From the NCBI GenBank assembly GCA_963812775.1, contig CAWEWH010000009.1, positions 372,001 through 436,000 on the forward strand: a stretch of 64,000 bases of DNA, written 5' to 3'. Shown in pieces: positions 47,901-55,802 of the stretch. A model generated the notes under the pieces. That model saw nothing but the letters and a program-made list of their open reading frames with translations, made no database searches and had not been told where the DNA came from. Source of the DNA: CAWEWH01 sp963812775. Its GTDB lineage: Bacteria > Pseudomonadota > Alphaproteobacteria > Rhizobiales > Beijerinckiaceae. The translations under genes and the position numbers were made by a program. Position 1 is the stretch's first letter, and each line of letters starts with the position of its first letter.

Positions 47901-48985
47901 TGCTCAACGGAACGCTGGCCTCTCTCAACCTGGCCGAGAGCGGCGGAGCGGTCGCCGAGACCGTGAGGGGCTACGCCGCGCTCGGGCTGGGGCTCGGGAT
48001 GTCTGGAGCCGTGGCCGCCGCCCGCCGTTATGGTCGTCGCGCGCTCGACCTTGCCCATTCGAACGGCGGCTTGCCCGAGATCGCCAGGGTGCAGCTGGTG
48101 GTTGGCGTCCTCGAATATGGGCTTGGGGCGTGGGATAAGGCGGAGCGAGGCGCCGAGGAGGCCATTGCGCTCTATCGCCGGTTGGGCGACCGCACCCGAA
48201 GGCAAAACAGCGAGACGATGGCGATCTTCGTCTGCGTCCTGCGCGGCGACATCGAAGAGGCCGATCGCCGGCTGTCGCAGCTCGGCGCCGAGATCGATCC
48301 CAACGTGCCGGCTCAGGTCCGATCATGGCACCTTTCAGCGCGCATCCTGATCGACACGGTCCGCGGCAACACCAACCCGGACGATCTAGCCGAGCTCGTC
48401 GCCTTGGCCGAGACGAGATTGCAGCGCACCGATCGCCTGCTGTGCCTCGGGCTGGCAGCGGCGGCCTATCTGCAGCGCCGGGACTTGGCAAAAGCGCTCC
48501 CCCTGGCGGAGCGCGGCCTCGATGTGCTGGCCGAGTGCAACGTGGTATGGGGTGGCTTCGCGTGCGGCGCTGCCGGCGTCGCCGACGCGCTTCTCCAAGG
48601 CTGGGAGGACGAGATCGCCAGCCGGGCCGGAGCATCGAAGACGTCTGAACGTGCGCGCACCGCCTGCCGGCTGCTGTGGCGGGTGGCGCGCACTTCGCCG
48701 GTTTGTCGCCCCTACGCCCTCTTGATGCGCGGCCGGGCATCCTTTCTGTCGGGCCGGCCGGCGGCGGCGCGCCGCGATTGGGAGCGCGCCAGCCTCGTGG
48801 CCGAGAGCATGCAGATGCGCCACGAACAGGCGCGCGCGCTGTACGAGATCGGCAGGTCTTGCGCCGCCGACGACCCTCGGGGGTCCTCCTGTCTGCGTCG
48901 GTCGGCCGAAATCTTCGCTATGCTGGGCGCCGGCGCCGGCCTCGCGCAGGCGCAGCAAGCCCTCTCTGCCTCGTCGAGCGTGTGA
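44924..48985 (+). CDS. tandem-cyclase / P-loop ATPase / TPR signalling protein
   Basis: 1353 residues, start ATG 44924 after GGGGGG. Order: class III cyclase homology domain 1 (about 38-190) with both metal Asp positions visible, D45 in VLLIDLAGFT and D95 in FAGDGIIAVW; cyclase domain 2 (about 255-420) whose first half lacks the Asp (VALLELNF) but keeps SIGLATGRVFCGDYG and VLGPAMNLAAQI; a P-loop NTPase with Walker A 465-GEAGIGKS-472 and Walker B ALVIVFEDRHW; then a long TPR-like helical C-terminus. An active and a degenerate cyclase half followed by an NTPase and TPRs is the architecture of soluble adenylyl cyclase. The product could be cAMP or cGMP; catalysis is inferred. The next gene starts 4 bases later. 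Confidence 0.85.
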   Translation: MAAENLAGLLAAYVPYWVSDFVRAERGGQDAAVADPRPSAVLLIDLAGFTLLTDSFARRGPQGAEQLSYLLNDCFAVLTDTIRAHGGDIVAFAGDGIIAVWPLADLGEAAQRAAQCGLALRGALHAWGEASGRHDIDHRTAIEVGELQYCRTGGLDGRWEYLVAGESIAAIGKAYRLAAVGDVVLCETAYSLLRQSCSGETASYGFCLRGIASPIAITPRHRGDPDLDALKALVPKIVHSRIELGGSVWLGEFRTVTIVKVALLELNFDRQFLPRVHQCVREAQAVSQRLEGGLDQVVMDDKGLSMTLVFGLPPFGHEEDPLRAVQAALEIKRRLIGLGVRTSIGLATGRVFCGDYGGQSRRSYGVLGPAMNLAAQIMDAIDGDIACDAVTAQAVSQRMSFTVLPALRLKGAATPTLAFRPIAMTEMGHRHATDFMVGREAERASLRACLDELAQGRGKFVQVLGEAGIGKSRLLSEFVAMAEAAGQPVLQSFATAIDRSTPYFVWRGILRQALAIEGEADTAANRARISNLLADNPTHASWLPLLEAVVPVGFAETQLTEQIAGSARAGGIEELVIALLSKCTSRALVIVFEDRHWFDGSSLSLLRAVVRRLPHFLVAVSGRPDARNDGIEPEQHELKPDLEIELKGLARDAATEIIRRRLNAIDVPASLVDFVYRRSDGNPFYCEELVMALRDTGSIEVAQGVCRFDQARASSSSIAQSAELERAIVSRIDVLPEDDQVVLKVASTIGDVFSVSMVAQAFGDLVRPDGVQAAVDRLVKHDFLFPPHGPSGAYAFRHTISREVTYNLLSFAQRRTLHRQIATFLERDHADRLEPIHALLARHWEASDEPARAVDYLELAARQALLNYANRATIDHLLDAAAIVERTGVVIADDRRAGWEIMCGDAYHELFDHESSERHYARALALLGRELPATTAKRALALTVNGLVQLKSRLWRPSREASDPAQRKALQQAAHIYEHLAEQYFFKNDSLAVLNGTLASLNLAESGGAVAETVRGYAALGLGLGMSGAVAAARRYGRRALDLAHSNGGLPEIARVQLVVGVLEYGLGAWDKAERGAEEAIALYRRLGDRTRRQNSETMAIFVCVLRGDIEEADRRLSQLGAEIDPNVPAQVRSWHLSARILIDTVRGNTNPDDLAELVALAETRLQRTDRLLCLGLAAAAYLQRRDLAKALPLAERGLDVLAECNVVWGGFACGAAGVADALLQGWEDEIASRAGASKTSERARTACRLLWRVARTSPVCRPYALLMRGRASFLSGRPAAARRDWERASLVAESMQMRHEQARALYEIGRSCAADDPRGSSCLRRSAEIFAMLGAGAGLAQAQQALSASSSV

Positions 48986-48989
48986 TCCC

Positions 48990-51191
48990 GTGAAACGCAA
49001 GATCGCAATCGTGGGTGGTGGCATGGCGGGGCTCAGCGCCGCCTACCAGTTGACGCGCACGCCGGAGCTGCAAGCCCTGCATGAAGTGACCGTGTACGAA
49101 ATGAGCTGGCGCCTCGGCGGCAAGTGCGCCAGTTGGCGCGAGCGCGGGCGCAATGTCGAGCACGGCCTTCATATCTGGTTCGGCTACTACGAGAACGCCT
49201 TCCGGCTGCTGCGCGAAGTTTACGAGGCGTGGGAACCGGAGCCGGAATGGCAAATACGCGTCCGCGACGTCCGTGACGCGGTGAAGCGGCAGCCCTTCAC
49301 GCCGGTGGGGCGGGGAGCGGAGGGCTGGCACTCGGTCTTCTGGCCGCCGAAAGACGACTTTCCAGGCGACGGACCGACGCGCCTCGGCATCCTGAGCTGC
49401 ATCCTGGGCATCGTCGAGCTGGTGAACGGCCTTTGGGGCGCGATGCTGAGTTCGGAGGTGGATATCGAGATCCAGCTCGAGGGCGGCGCGCTCCGCACGC
49501 TGGAATCCATCGAGCCGCTTCCCGCGACCAGAGCGGTCGCAGGTCCGCGCATCGTCCGGGCTGGCGCTTGCCTCGAGGCGGCGTTCAAGATCGCCGCCGA
49601 GCTCGAAGCGAACATCAGCCCCAACCTGGCGCCCGCCCATTCGGACAACGTCCTGCAGCTGGCTGAAGCACTGTCCGAAGTCGCCGGACGCGTCATGGAG
49701 ACAACGAAGGCTCGCACGTCGCCGTGGGACCTGCCGGCCCAGACGCTCGACATCGCGGCGGCGATCGTCATGGGGGTCGTGACGGACGTGCTCGTGCACG
49801 AACGTCCGATCAAGGAGATCGACGAGCTCGACTTCCGCGAGTGGCTGCTCCTGCATGGCGCCGCCAACGTATCGGTGGACCAGTCACCCGCCGTTCGCGC
49901 ACTCTACGACACGATGTTCCAGTACCCTGACGGCGACCCGTCGGCCGCGAGCTATGGCGCCGGGACGGCGCTGCAGGTGGTTCTGCGCATGCTCGGCACC
50001 TACAAGGGCATGCTGGCATGGGAGCTGACGGCGGGAACCGGAGAGGTTGTCGTTGCGCCGCTCTACGAGGTGCTGAAGCAGCGAGATGTGCGCTTCCGCT
50101 TCTTCCATAAGCTGTCGCGAATCGACCTGACGCCCGATAGGCGCGCCGTCGAACGCCTCGTCTTCACGCTCGACGATAGTGCCACCAACTACGAGCCTGT
50201 GAAACCGTGTAAAGGCTTGCTCCGCTGGCAGGATCCCCGTAGCGGCGATGGGAGGCGCGATGCCGGAATTGATCTCGAATCCCATCGGCGCAACCAGACT
50301 GTGGACGATGTCTGTCTCGCGCAAGGCAAGGACTTCGACGACGCCATCCTGGCCATTCCGGTGGGTGCGTTCAACGAACTGGATGGTTCGCCCGGCCCGT
50401 GCCACGCGTTGCTGGCGGCCAGCGAGCGCTTCGCCGGCATGGCAGAAAACCTCCCCCTCGTTCCCAGCATATCGGTGCAGGTTTGGTGCCGCCGCGATCT
50501 AAGCGAGCTTGGCTGGAACGATAAGCCGCCCGCCATGGTATCAGGTCCGCCTCCGCTCGGCATTTGGGCCGACATGACGCATCTGCTCGCTCACGAAAGC
50601 GACACGTCGTCCGACCGGCCGTTGTCGCTGCACTATTTCTGCAACGTCTTCAAATCGTATCTGCATCGTCGTCCGCCGAGCGAGAGCGGTGTGCAGGAGC
50701 AAGGGAAGCAAGACGCAGTATCGCTGGCGGAGGAGTGGTTCGAGAAAAGCGCGGCCAAGATCTGGCGCTATGCGACGCTAGGCAAAAGGAATCAGTTCGA
50801 CTGGTCGGTGCTCTACGGATATCGGCAGGGAAGAGGCATCGGCAAGCTGGACGCGCAGGTGGTGCGCGCCAACGTCAGCCCGTCCGACTGCTGCGTGTCG
50901 AGTGCGGCGGGCACGACGGCCTGGCGCCTGGCGGCCGATCAATCCGGATTCAACCATCTCTATCTTGCCGGGTCGTGGATCGACACGGGCTTCAACACCG
51001 AATGCATCGAGGCGGCCATCATGTCCGGCATGCAGGCGGCGCGCGCGATCTGCGGCGAGCCGAAGGCCGTTCCGGGTGAACGCTTCCTGCACACGCGGCC
51101 GCTGCCCGGGCCCTTCGACCTGCTGCGGGCGGCCGCCGCCGTTCTGTTCGGGACCGGACCTCGCGACCGCGAACGGGGCGTGACGACATGA
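48990..51191 (+). CDS. FAD-dependent oxidoreductase, carotenoid-desaturase-like
   Basis: A 733-residue flavoprotein starting at GTG 48990. FAD-binding Rossmann motif IAIVGGGMAGLSAAYQL at 6-22, second motif EMSWRLGGKCASWRERG near 37-53, HGLHIWFGYYENAF, and the C-terminal flavin motif LYLAGSWIDTGFNTECIEAA. This is the phytoene desaturase/amine oxidase/squalene-type fold, but much longer than the usual 450-550 residues; the extra sequence lies between the FAD motif and the substrate domain (about 120-290). No signal peptide. Its stop overlaps the next start. Substrate unknown; a polyisoprenoid or other hydrophobic molecule is the family-based guess. Confidence 0.8.
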   Translation: MKRKIAIVGGGMAGLSAAYQLTRTPELQALHEVTVYEMSWRLGGKCASWRERGRNVEHGLHIWFGYYENAFRLLREVYEAWEPEPEWQIRVRDVRDAVKRQPFTPVGRGAEGWHSVFWPPKDDFPGDGPTRLGILSCILGIVELVNGLWGAMLSSEVDIEIQLEGGALRTLESIEPLPATRAVAGPRIVRAGACLEAAFKIAAELEANISPNLAPAHSDNVLQLAEALSEVAGRVMETTKARTSPWDLPAQTLDIAAAIVMGVVTDVLVHERPIKEIDELDFREWLLLHGAANVSVDQSPAVRALYDTMFQYPDGDPSAASYGAGTALQVVLRMLGTYKGMLAWELTAGTGEVVVAPLYEVLKQRDVRFRFFHKLSRIDLTPDRRAVERLVFTLDDSATNYEPVKPCKGLLRWQDPRSGDGRRDAGIDLESHRRNQTVDDVCLAQGKDFDDAILAIPVGAFNELDGSPGPCHALLAASERFAGMAENLPLVPSISVQVWCRRDLSELGWNDKPPAMVSGPPPLGIWADMTHLLAHESDTSSDRPLSLHYFCNVFKSYLHRRPPSESGVQEQGKQDAVSLAEEWFEKSAAKIWRYATLGKRNQFDWSVLYGYRQGRGIGKLDAQVVRANVSPSDCCVSSAAGTTAWRLAADQSGFNHLYLAGSWIDTGFNTECIEAAIMSGMQAARAICGEPKAVPGERFLHTRPLPGPFDLLRAAAAVLFGTGPRDRERGVTT

Positions 51192-54154
51192 CGGCCGCGC
51201 CCGCAACCAAAGTCGCCATTCTCGGGGGCGGTATCGCCGCGCTCACGGCGGCCTTCGAGCTCACCGAGCTTCATGACGAAGACGCGCCCCTCGACATCAC
51301 CATATACACGCTCGGCTGGCGGCTCGGGGGCAAGGGCGCCGTCGGTCGCAACGCCGCGATGGGCTTGAGGGCCGAGGAGCATGGGCTGCACGTTTGGCCG
51401 GGCTTCTACCACAACGCCTTTCACCTCATGGGCCGCTGCTATCGCGCCCTCGAACACGAGGTCAAAGAAACACCGCCCTTCGGGTCCCTGTGGAGCGCCT
51501 TCGAGCGCCTCGATCACACCACCATCATGGAGGAGGTCGACGACGAGTGGATGCCGTGGCGGTTCGATTTCCCGCGTCGCGGCGGCAGGCCGGGGCGGCC
51601 CGGCCGATTTGTCACGCTGACCTCCTTTGTCCAGACGCTCGTCAAGGACGCGATCAGCCGCATCCAGCGGTCGGGTCAGTGGCGGTTTGTCGACATGTGG
51701 CCTGACAAGCCGCCGGAATGGGTGACCAACCAGGACCTGCGGCGCGGTTTCCTGTCGAGCCTTCGCGCCTATGCGGATGCCCTGCCGGCCGACCCCAAAG
51801 AGATCACCGAACAGCAGCGTGAACGGCTCGAATACTTCCTCGGCAATGGCGCGCAACAGCTGCGCGCCCAGCAGCGTGCCTTCACCACGAACGATCGCCC
51901 GCGCCGCGCCTTCATCCAAAGCGAGCTCGCGCTGACGCTCGCCTACGGCATGTTCAAGGACGGGGTCATCTGGAACGGTTTCGACCACATCGACGACAAG
52001 GAGTGGACCGCCTGGATGGCCAGCCACGGCTGCTCGTCCTTCAGCCTCGATTCGGCTCTCGTCCGGGCGTTCTACGATTTCATCTTCGGCTATGTCGGCG
52101 ACAACCGCAGCGTCGGGGCGGGAACCGGCACACGCCTCCTCCTCAGGCTCTCTCTCGGTTATGGCGGATCGTTCTTCTACACCATGAAGGCGACGATGGG
52201 CGAACTCGTGTTCGCCCCTCTCTACAAGGTGCTGCGCGCGCGAGGCGTGAAATTCGAATTCTTCAAGCGTGTCGAAAACCTGAATCTCTCCAGCAACCGG
52301 CGCTCGATCGACAGCATCAAGATCGGCATCCAGGCGACGCCTCGCAACGCGCCCTACGATCCGCTCATCGCGATCTCCGACGGTCACGGCAACACGTTGT
52401 CGTCTTGGCCGTCGCAGCCCAAGTTCGACCTGCTGGCCGAGGGCGACCGCATCCGGGACGGCGGCTACGATCTCGAATCCGCCTGGACGGATTGGCCAAA
52501 CGTCAACACGGAGACACTTTCGAATTTTGACGTCGTCGTTCTGGGCATCGGATTTGGTTCACTCCGATACATCTGCAACGACCTCGTCGGCCATTTGGAT
52601 GGCTGGAGCAAGATGATCGGCGCCGTGAAGACGACGCCAACCATGGCGCTGCAGCTGTGGATGACCGAGACGGTGCAAGATCTCGGATGGCCTTACGACC
52701 GTACCATCCTCACCGCCTTCCAGGATCCGCTCGACACGTGGGGCGACGTGACGCCGTTCCTGGCGCTCGAGACCTGGCCCGAACCCCCGCCGCGGTCGCT
52801 CGGGTTCTTCTGTGGCAGCTTTCGCGACGACCCGCCTGCGCCGCCCCCCTCCCCCGTCCCCCAGTTCCCGCGCGCGGAGGCAGCGTACGCCCGGCAGTTG
52901 GCCTTGGATTGGGTGAAGCAGCATCTCGCTTCACTGTGGCCCAACGTCGAGTATTCCGGCGCCATCCAGTGGCAGAAGTTCTATGACCCGTACGGTGCGA
53001 CGGGCGAGGCCCGCTTCGCTGCGCAGTATGTCAGGGCGAATATCAATCCTTCGGACCGTTACGTATTGTCGGTCCCCGGCAGCGTCTTTGCGCGCATGGC
53101 TGCCGATGGCTCCGGTGTCGGCAACCTCTTCTTGGCCGGCGACTGGGTGCGAACTGGGCTGAATGCAGGCTGCATGGAAGCGGCCGTCATGGCGGGCCGC
53201 GCAGCGGCAGGCGCGATAAAGGGAGTGCACATAGCTATGCCGAACTCCAGCGATTTCGACGACTTCGCCCTTCCCGCGGTGATTCTGCCGACCGTGGAGG
53301 TGCTGCGCCAGCTCGGTCGCGCCGCGGCGGCCGGCGTCGGCAACACGAGTGCCTACTGCGTGATCGTGCCGATGGAGCGCGACTTCGTCAGGTCGAAACT
53401 GCCGCCGGGCCTCAAGCTGAGGCATCCCAGCGCCGCAACCCAGAAACACGATGTCGTGCTGATCTTCGCCCGGCAAACCAACGTGCGGCCGGGTTTCGTT
53501 CCGCTGGGAGGCATCAACTACAACGAAGTCTCGATGCTCATCCCCTACGTCACATATGGCCCCAACAGCGGGAGCGATCTCGAATTCTCCTACATGCCGC
53601 ACCTTCTGCTCGACGATTTGGCGGCTGTGCTTGTCGGGCAAAATCTTTACGGCTTCAACAAGCAGCTTGCGCGCATACGGGCTGTCGACGGCGCCTTCAA
53701 CGTCCGCAGCCCAATTGGCGGAGTTCAGGCGCAGTTCGAGCGGACTGGTCTGCCAGGCGATATCTCGCGTTTCAAGGACATCGTGAGAATGCGCGACGCC
53801 ATGGAGTTGCCGCTCGTCGGTGTCGCGGCCAACGGTTCCTTCATCCATTCGATCGACGATCTCCACCTCGCTGCCGCGACTTTCCAGGGTGCCAAGGGCA
53901 AGGTCACCATTGGCCCTCCCTTCGCGAAAGAGGTGACGGAGATCGAGGTGCAAGCGGTCACTCAGCAGGTCGCCTCCAGGGCAGCCCCACCGTCTGCGAG
54001 CGCCCTCGGCTTCCATATGGCAACCCGCTTCAGCTTCAGTCTGCCATTTCGAGGCTTTGCGCACGAGGAGACGACGGCCGCCTTTGGCCAGCGCCTGCTT
54101 GTGGCGGAACACCTTCGCGGTCTTATGGGTGGGTGGCCGCTCCGGCGTCGCTAG
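51188..54154 (+). CDS. FAD-dependent oxidoreductase with acetoacetate-decarboxylase-like C-terminus
   Basis: A 988-residue two-part protein, ATG 51188 overlapping the previous stop. Residues 1 to about 680 parallel the preceding gene: VAILGGGIAALTAAFEL (third Gly replaced by Ala), TLGWRLGGKGAVGRN, HGLHVWPGFYHNAFHLMGR, and LFLAGDWVRTGLNAGCMEAA. From about 690 a separate domain follows: AYCVIVPMERDFVRSKLP, VLIFARQTNVRPGFVPLGG, NYNEVSMLIPYV, and GFNKQLARI, which resembles the acetoacetate decarboxylase fold including a Lys in the NKQLAR position. A long acidic loop with DDPPAPPPSPVPQF lies in the flavin part. The two flavoproteins are likely to act together or as a heteromer. Function is not assigned. 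Confidence 0.78.
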   Translation: MTAAPATKVAILGGGIAALTAAFELTELHDEDAPLDITIYTLGWRLGGKGAVGRNAAMGLRAEEHGLHVWPGFYHNAFHLMGRCYRALEHEVKETPPFGSLWSAFERLDHTTIMEEVDDEWMPWRFDFPRRGGRPGRPGRFVTLTSFVQTLVKDAISRIQRSGQWRFVDMWPDKPPEWVTNQDLRRGFLSSLRAYADALPADPKEITEQQRERLEYFLGNGAQQLRAQQRAFTTNDRPRRAFIQSELALTLAYGMFKDGVIWNGFDHIDDKEWTAWMASHGCSSFSLDSALVRAFYDFIFGYVGDNRSVGAGTGTRLLLRLSLGYGGSFFYTMKATMGELVFAPLYKVLRARGVKFEFFKRVENLNLSSNRRSIDSIKIGIQATPRNAPYDPLIAISDGHGNTLSSWPSQPKFDLLAEGDRIRDGGYDLESAWTDWPNVNTETLSNFDVVVLGIGFGSLRYICNDLVGHLDGWSKMIGAVKTTPTMALQLWMTETVQDLGWPYDRTILTAFQDPLDTWGDVTPFLALETWPEPPPRSLGFFCGSFRDDPPAPPPSPVPQFPRAEAAYARQLALDWVKQHLASLWPNVEYSGAIQWQKFYDPYGATGEARFAAQYVRANINPSDRYVLSVPGSVFARMAADGSGVGNLFLAGDWVRTGLNAGCMEAAVMAGRAAAGAIKGVHIAMPNSSDFDDFALPAVILPTVEVLRQLGRAAAAGVGNTSAYCVIVPMERDFVRSKLPPGLKLRHPSAATQKHDVVLIFARQTNVRPGFVPLGGINYNEVSMLIPYVTYGPNSGSDLEFSYMPHLLLDDLAAVLVGQNLYGFNKQLARIRAVDGAFNVRSPIGGVQAQFERTGLPGDISRFKDIVRMRDAMELPLVGVAANGSFIHSIDDLHLAAATFQGAKGKVTIGPPFAKEVTEIEVQAVTQQVASRAAPPSASALGFHMATRFSFSLPFRGFAHEETTAAFGQRLLVAEHLRGLMGGWPLRRR

Positions 54155-54308
54155 AGCGCGATCGCGGCTCCTCGCCGCATCGAGCGCTTAGCGCACTGGG
54201 CTTCTCGCCTTGTGCGCGCGCTTGAGAATGTGCGAGGAACTCGTCTAAGCTGGATTCGACATTTTCTCGTTGTATCGGCGGCTCCAACCCATAGCCGGGA
54301 GAATTCAA

Positions 54309-54824
54309 ATGAAGGTGACGGACTTTTCCAGAATGACCGTCGACGCATTACTATCGGCTCGCAAGACCATCGACGATCTCTTGGCCAAGAAGGTTCCGCG
54401 CGCGCGCAAAGAGCTTGAAGACCGTCTGAGCGCCCTCAACAACTACTTCAGCCGCGGTAGCCGCGATCGCAAGGCCAAGGGACGCGCCAAGGAGGGCACC
54501 AAGGCCAGCGCCAAGCCCGACGGCCGCAGCAAGCTGAAGGGCCGTCCTGTTCCTCCCAAATACCGCGGCCCCGATGGCGACACGTGGGCTGGCCGTGGCA
54601 TGAAGCCCCGTTGGCTGGCTGCGGCGATCAAGCAGGGAGCCGACCTCGAGGACTTCGCAATCGGCGCCGGCGGGCGCCGGAAGAAGGGAAGCAAGAAGGC
54701 CGCCGGAAAGCGCAAGAAGGCCGCCACCAAGCGTCCGGCCGCCAAGCGCAAAGCGGCAAAGCCCGCGAGGAAGAAGGCGGCACCCGCGGCGCCCGCCCCA
54801 GCGCCCGAAGCCGTCGTCACCTAG
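54309..54824 (+). CDS. H-NS-like nucleoid protein with Lys/Ala-rich tail
   Basis: 171 residues from ATG 54309. N-terminal coiled-coil-type oligomerisation helix (VDALLSARKTIDDLLAKKV), a basic linker, then the H-NS DNA-binding motif KYRGPDGDTWAGRGMKPRWL followed by AAIKQGADLEDFAIG. Unlike most H-NS/HvrA proteins it continues into about 50 residues of KKAAGKRKKAATKRPAAKR-type sequence resembling histone H1 tails and ends AAPAPAPEAVVT. It follows the flavoprotein gene by 154 bp on the same strand and could be independent of it. A xenogeneic-silencer or DNA-compaction role is inferred from the family. Confidence 0.85.
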   Translation: MKVTDFSRMTVDALLSARKTIDDLLAKKVPRARKELEDRLSALNNYFSRGSRDRKAKGRAKEGTKASAKPDGRSKLKGRPVPPKYRGPDGDTWAGRGMKPRWLAAAIKQGADLEDFAIGAGGRRKKGSKKAAGKRKKAATKRPAAKRKAAKPARKKAAPAAPAPAPEAVVT

Positions 54825-54825
54825 G

Positions 54826-54951
54826 CGCGATCGGCGGCGCCCCGACGCGGGGACGTTCGGTGAGCGGCGCACGGTCGAATGCCTGCGTCAGCGCGACACG
54901 CGCGTGTTCACGGCGGTCGGCGGGAATGCTGTCGAGAGCCTGGTCGTTCAC
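54826..54951 (-). pseudogene. short N-terminal fragment, possibly of a phosphotransferase-like gene
   Basis: From GTG 54949-54951 the minus strand reads ALDSIPADRREHARVALTQA and stops within about 42 codons at the end of the H-NS-like gene. This resembles the start of aminoglycoside-phosphotransferase-family proteins in alphaproteobacteria, but the rest is absent. It is a low-confidence remnant. Confidence 0.25.
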
Positions 54952-54966
54952 GATGTCTCGCGGACC

Positions 54967-55470
54967 TCAGGCGGCCCTGACGAGACGCTTGCCGACATTG
55001 TCGCCCGCCAGAAGTCCGATCAAGGCGGCGGGCAGCTTCTCGAAGCCATCGACGATATCCTCGCGCACCTTGAGTTCGACCGCTCTCGACCCAATCCTTG
55101 AGTTCGGCGATCGCCCGCTCGCGGGCGCCGCCCGCGTAGAAATCCGACACGATGAAACCGCGCAGCGTGAGCCGCCGGGAGATGAACCAAGCCGGCACGC
55201 CGCGAACCACTTGCGGTCCCTTTGTCGGATCGGTGTCGTAAGCCGAGACCACGCCGCAGGCGACGAGCCGGCCGCCCGGCTTCATGTTGAACAGCACGGC
55301 TTCGAAGACCTCGCCGCCGACATTGTCATAGTAGACGTTGACGCCGCCATTCGAGGCAGCCTGCACAGCGGGATAGACCGGTCCCGCCTTGTAGTCGACG
55401 GCAGCGTCGAAGCCGAGATCGACGGTCAGCATGTCGCACTTGGCCTTGCCGCCGGCAGTTTTCAGCCGAC
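54967..55470 (-). pseudogene. remnant of an NADP-dependent zinc-type alcohol dehydrogenase/quinone reductase
   Basis: The minus strand encodes CDMLTVDLGFDAAVDYKAG, NVYYDNVGGEVFEAVLFNMK, GGRLVACGVVSAYD and FIVSDFYAGGARERAIAEL, the C-terminal half of an MDR-family NADP-dependent oxidoreductase. The N-terminal GroES-like half (about 150 residues) is missing upstream of 55470. A frame jump near 55085 leads to ELKVREDIVDGFEKLPAALI and a stop at 54967-54969. Truncation plus frameshift argue for a decayed gene. Its broken 5' end lies about 115 bases from a tRNA gene. Confidence 0.75.
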
Positions 55471-55585
55471 ATCGTCTATGCGGCGCTCGATCCTTGGCGG
55501 CCAACGGGACGTGAAAACAGCGGTCTCGGTCGGGCAGCCAACTCGCGCCGGCAACGCCTAGAGACACACGTCTTTGATTTCGCTG

Positions 55586-55661
55586 TGGTGGGCCCGGGAG
55601 GACTCGAACCTCCAACCAGACCGTTATGAGCGGCCGGCTCTAACCATTGAGCTACGGGCCC
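55586..55661 (-). tRNA. tRNA, anticodon CAT (probably Ile2, lysidine-modified)
   Basis: Acceptor stem GGGCCCG pairs with CGGGCCC, then A-CCA encoded. D arm TAGCTCAATGGTTAGAGC, anticodon stem GGCCG-CTCATAA-CGGTC, T arm GGAGGTTCGAGTCCTCC. 76 bases. CAT tRNAs are either Met or Ile2; the D-arm and anticodon-stem sequence look like alphaproteobacterial Ile2, but I cannot prove it without comparison. Confidence 0.88.
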
Positions 55662-55802
55662 GCGGCCGCGCCTGACGGGCGGCCGGGGGCTCACGTCTAG
55701 AGCACGACGCGATGGCTCACAATCGCATTCGTACCCCGCGCTTTGACTTTTTGTGCGGGTTTCGGGCGCCTGCGCCGGGCGCGGAGCGCCGCCGCCGGCG
55801 CG

